In this document: in pieces, positions 40,731-43,473 of the stretch
Numbering within the stretch: position 1 is the first letter of the stretch
Layout of the letters: each line of letters begins with the position of its first letter
NCBI GenBank assembly: GCA_045636165.1
Contig: JAZTWZ010000110.1
Coordinates: 1-43,473, forward strand
Source: SIG480 sp045636165
GTDB taxonomy: Bacteria; Bacillota; Clostridia; Oscillospirales; JAAYXM01
Direction: 5' to 3'
Length of the DNA stretch: 43,473 nt
Translations under genes and position numbers: made by a program
Notes under the pieces: model-generated
What the model saw: the letters and a program-made list of their open reading frames with translations, nothing else
Database searches by the model: none
What the model was told of the DNA's origin: nothing

Positions 40731-40748
40731 AAGTGTACTAATACACTT
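40731..40748. promoter_or_regulatory. Probable operator of the GntR/YtrA-type regulator
   Basis: AAGTGTA (40731-40737) and TACACTT (40742-40748) form a perfect inverted repeat around CTAA, overlapping the expected transcription start. A GTGTA-n4-TACAC site fits a dimeric winged-helix repressor, so autoregulation is likely. Confidence 0.7.
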
Positions 40749-40769
40749 AATACAGTTGGAGGTGATGAT

Positions 40770-41147
40770 GTGATAAAGCTTGATTATAAGGACTCGCGCC
40801 CGATTCACGAGCAGATAACCCAGGGCATAAAAGAGCTTATTATGTGCGGTGCGCTCAAAGCTGATGAGCAGCTTCCGTCAGTCCGCGATTTCGCGGTAAG
40901 CCTTACGGTAAACCCGAATACCGTCCAGCGTGCTTACAAGAACCTTGAGGCTGAGAATATCATATACAGCGTAAAGGGGAAGGGCAACTTCGTCTCAGGC
41001 GATTCTCACGCCGATCGCGCGACAATCACAAAGCTTTATGACACTCTTGAGGGCACACTTCGTGAGCTTGTTTTCTATGGTGAGGATAAGGAAAAGATTC
41101 TTTCTTTCCTTGACCGGATTATCACCGAAACGGAGGGAAGAAAATGA
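40770..41147 (+). CDS. GntR-family transcriptional regulator, YtrA subfamily
   Basis: A 125-residue regulator. The N-terminal winged helix begins with the typical DSRPIHEQITQGIKELI and contains LPSVRDFAVSLTVNPNTVQRAYKNLE as recognition helix region; the short C-terminal tail (about 45 residues) marks the YtrA subfamily, which controls adjacent ABC transporters. The GTG start follows GGAGG by seven bases. Its stop overlaps the ABC ATPase start in ATGA. It probably represses its own operon through the inverted repeat at 40731-40748. Confidence 0.92.
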   Translation: MIKLDYKDSRPIHEQITQGIKELIMCGALKADEQLPSVRDFAVSLTVNPNTVQRAYKNLEAENIIYSVKGKGNFVSGDSHADRATITKLYDTLEGTLRELVFYGEDKEKILSFLDRIITETEGRK

Positions 41148-42040
41148 TAGAAGTAAAAAATATTTCAAAGAACTTCGGCGCTGTACGCGCTCTTTCTGAG
41201 CTTTCTATGAATGTTCCGAAAGGAAGTATATACGGTCTTGTCGGCCCGAACGGCGCAGGTAAAACGACCATAATAAATCATCTTATGGGAGTTTATAAGC
41301 CTGATGCAGGCTCGGTTATGATTGACGGCGAGAATGTCTGGGAGAATACTGCGCTTAAGAAGCGCGTGCTTTGCATAAACGATGAGTGGTATTTCTACCC
41401 GAGCTTTTCGATGAAGGAAATGGCAAAGCTTTACGCAGGTCTTTACCCCGACTTCAACAGAGAAAGATATGAAAAGCTTTCTGAGATTCTTCCGATAGAC
41501 GAAAACCGCCAGATAAGAAGATTTTCAAAGGGTATGAAAAAGCAGGTCGCTTTCCGTCTTGTTCTTTCGTGCCTTCCCGAGGTACTTATTCTCGATGAGC
41601 CGCTTGACGGGCTTGACCCCGTTATGAGAAAGCAGATTATGAATGTAATCATCTCCGATGTTGCGGAGCGTCAGATGACGGTGCTTGTTTCTTCCCACAA
41701 TCTCCGCGAACTTGAGGATATCTGCGACTATGTCGGAATTATCCACAAGGGAAGTCTTGTCGCCGAAAAGCCGCTTGAAGACTTAAAGGGAAATATCTGC
41801 AAAATTCAGATTGCCTTTGACGGCGAGTTCCCCGAAGAGCTTAAAAGCGATATGATTCTCCATACATCAAAGGTCGGCTCGGTATATACAGTGATAATCA
41901 AGGGCGATGCCGATAAGTTTGAGGAAAAAGCAAAGAGCTTTTCTCCGCTTGTCTTTGACAAGGTAAGCCTTACCCTTGAGGAAGTTTTCATTTATGAGTT
42001 GGGAGGTTTGGGATATGACTTCAAACAAATCGTTTTTTAG
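41144..42040 (+). CDS. ABC transporter ATP-binding protein (YtrB/CcmA-like)
   Basis: A 298-residue ATPase subunit with Walker A GPNGAGKTT near 35, signature FSKGMKKQVAF near 128 (a variant of LSGGQ usual in drug and antibiotic-resistance-type ABC-2 transporters), Walker B VLILDEPLDGLD, and switch histidine SSHN. A C-terminal regulatory tail of about 80 residues follows. It would energise the permease encoded next. It overlaps gntR by four bases and the permease by 26 bases. Relatives respond to cell-wall-active compounds; that role is inference from the family and the YtrA-type regulator. Confidence 0.92.
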   Translation: MIEVKNISKNFGAVRALSELSMNVPKGSIYGLVGPNGAGKTTIINHLMGVYKPDAGSVMIDGENVWENTALKKRVLCINDEWYFYPSFSMKEMAKLYAGLYPDFNRERYEKLSEILPIDENRQIRRFSKGMKKQVAFRLVLSCLPEVLILDEPLDGLDPVMRKQIMNVIISDVAERQMTVLVSSHNLRELEDICDYVGIIHKGSLVAEKPLEDLKGNICKIQIAFDGEFPEELKSDMILHTSKVGSVYTVIIKGDADKFEEKAKSFSPLVFDKVSLTLEEVFIYELGGLGYDFKQIVF

Positions 42041-43473
42041 CAGCGCGATATATTTAAACAACTTAAAACGCTTCAAGTGGGGAAGCTTTCTTTACGGAAT
42101 TATTCTTTTCTTCATCGTTCCGTTTATGTTTCTTATCGAGCCTGTCGAGCGTTTCCCCGACCGATTCTATCTCCCCGAAACACAGAATGTTCCGCTTATC
42201 CTCTCGGACTCATACATAATACTCCCGATACTGCTTGCAATCGTGATTCCAACGGTCGCGGCGGTGCTGATTTTCAATAATGTCCATTCAGTAAAGCAGA
42301 GTGTCTTTGTCCACTCGCTTCCCGTAACCCGTGGTGAGAATTATGTTTCCGATGTCCTTGCAGGGCTTACTCTTATGGCGATTCCTGTTATTGCAAACGG
42401 CATCATCCTTCTCATAATGAGCTTTACCGATTACAGCGTTATAATGACGCCTGCATCTGTAATATACTGGATGTTCTTAAACCTTTCGGTGCTGTTTGTA
42501 ATGTTTTCAGTCGCCTCCGCGACGGCGTTTCTTACAGGAAATGCCGCAACACATATCGGGCTTAATGCGTTTGCGCATATTCTTCCGATGATAGTCGCGC
42601 TCTTTATAGCAGTTATGAGCGAGGAGTTCCTCTACGGCTTTATGACGACCGAAAATTTCGTATCAAACGAAATTATTACGCACACCCCCCTCGTATGGCT
42701 GTTCTCAGGAGCGATGAACTACCGCGCGTTTCAGACGAGTGTATTTACCCAAGGTATGTTCTGGGTATATATCGCGGTAAGTCTTGCGCTTTATGGTGTC
42801 GGATATATTCTCTATCGCGTGAGAAAGATTGAACTTTCGGGCGATGTCTGCGCGTTCTCCGTCTTCCGCCCGATATTCAAGTATATGGCAACGGCATCTG
42901 CCGCAATCTTCGTTTTTGCGATCCTCTGCGAGAGTACTATTGCGCCCGTCTTTGCATATATCGAGGTTGCAGTTGCTTCTGCGGTAGTATATTTCGCCTG
43001 CGAAATGATTATAAACAAGAGCTTTAAGGTTTTTAAATCGTATAAAGGTTTGCTCGTGTTCTTTGCAGCATCGGCGGCTGTACTTCTGTTTGTTGCAAAC
43101 ACCTCGGTTTTCGGCTATGAAACAAGACTTCCCGAGCCGCAGGAGATTGAAAGCGCGGCACTGCATGAGAACTACCGCTATGATAACCTTGTCGTATCGG
43201 ATGCGGAGCTTATTGAGAATGTCCGCGAGACGCATAAGGAGATAATCGAAAATCGTCTTCACCATGAGTATGAGGGCAGAATTTTGTATGTCACATACAA
43301 GCTCAGAAACGGAAAGGTTATAAGAAGGCAGTATATCAAAGAAAAAGAATTCTTTGACGAAGCGATGTCGAAGATGTATGAAAATATGGAATACAAGCAG
43401 AGAGTGACGGGGCTTTATGATATAAACATTGAGAATGTAAACGAGCTGAAGCTCTTCTTCGATTCGGCGGGAA
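42015..43473 (+). CDS. ABC-2 type permease, C-terminal part beyond the window
   Basis: ATG 42015 lies eight bases after GGGAGG and opens a frame that stays open to the window end (486 codons, no stop). The protein starts MTSNKSFFSSAIYLNNLKRF and has about seven or eight helices in the first 370 residues, e.g. LYGIILFFIVPFMFLI, IILPILLAIVIPTVAAVLI and VFVMFSVASATAFL-like stretches. It contains the ABC-2 typical HSLPVTRGENYVSD near 103. A hydrophilic, probably extracytoplasmic domain begins after a helix near residue 355 (LLVFFAASAAVLLFVA). It is the membrane partner of the preceding ATPase, overlapping it by 26 bases. Confidence 0.85.
   Translation, partial: MTSNKSFFSSAIYLNNLKRFKWGSFLYGIILFFIVPFMFLIEPVERFPDRFYLPETQNVPLILSDSYIILPILLAIVIPTVAAVLIFNNVHSVKQSVFVHSLPVTRGENYVSDVLAGLTLMAIPVIANGIILLIMSFTDYSVIMTPASVIYWMFLNLSVLFVMFSVASATAFLTGNAATHIGLNAFAHILPMIVALFIAVMSEEFLYGFMTTENFVSNEIITHTPLVWLFSGAMNYRAFQTSVFTQGMFWVYIAVSLALYGVGYILYRVRKIELSGDVCAFSVFRPIFKYMATASAAIFVFAILCESTIAPVFAYIEVAVASAVVYFACEMIINKSFKVFKSYKGLLVFFAASAAVLLFVANTSVFGYETRLPEPQEIESAALHENYRYDNLVVSDAELIENVRETHKEIIENRLHHEYEGRILYVTYKLRNGKVIRRQYIKEKEFFDEAMSKMYENMEYKQRVTGLYDINIENVNELKLFFDSAG

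Overview
The window looks like chromosome from a low-to-mid GC, anaerobic, spore-forming Firmicute (class Clostridia, probably a gut Oscillospiraceae/Christensenellales-type lineage). Evidence: an oxygen-sensitive class III ribonucleotide reductase, a clostridial-type 2[4Fe-4S] ferredoxin, a spore germination receptor operon, SpoVB, an S-layer-homology protein, a ClpC unfoldase, strong AGGAGG ribosome binding sites and TTGACA/TATAAT promoters. No phage, integrase, insertion sequence or CRISPR array is visible; it is ordinary, densely packed chromosome with several odd details.

Layout. 1-290: start of a small DUF1540 gene (minus strand) and a perfect long inverted repeat. 294-6056 (+): ABC exporter half, NrdG activase, NrdD with a fused redoxin domain, and thioredoxin reductase, which together make a dNTP synthesis module with its own electron donor. 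6342-7688 (+): MATE exporter. 7834-11594 (+): germination receptor operon, order A-C-small membrane protein-B, followed by a cysteine-rich probable spore protein (11659-12504). 12525-20052 (-): secG, a TypA-PgeF fused ORF, a lone family 5 solute-binding lipoprotein, malQ and spoVB; from typA onward the genes overlap or abut and probably share transcripts. 20293-23283 (+): PfkB-type sugar kinase and an exported PepSY/YcdB-like SLH protein. 23394-23861 (+): five tRNA genes (Gly, Arg, His, Gln, Lys). 23930-30083 (+): SDR, RF2 (without the usual programmed frameshift), a YhaN-like AAA/SMC ATPase, and a two-gene unit of a CofE-like ligase and a PLP lyase. 30098-30163: remnant of a rhamnulokinase-like gene. 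30317-30487 (-) ferredoxin and 30669-33116 (+) ClpC diverge. 33081-40629 (-): COG2509 flavoprotein, anion permease-like protein, uvrB, uvrA in one tight run; uvrA overlaps clpC tail to tail. 40770-43473 (+): YtrA-type GntR regulator, ABC ATPase and ABC-2 permease (cut by the window end), behind a near-perfect promoter with an inverted-repeat operator.

Most noteworthy: (i) typA and pgeF are joined in one frame across a terminator-like hairpin; (ii) the nrdD leader, where an NrdR-like box, a promoter and a terminator-like hairpin overlap so that only read-through RNA could carry the complete hairpin; (iii) the NrdD-redoxin plus TrxB pair; (iv) a CofE-like ligase with no F420 genes nearby; (v) a small two-helix germination protein. 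I see no clearly new defence or mobile system. All start choices, promoters and terminators are read by eye and untested.
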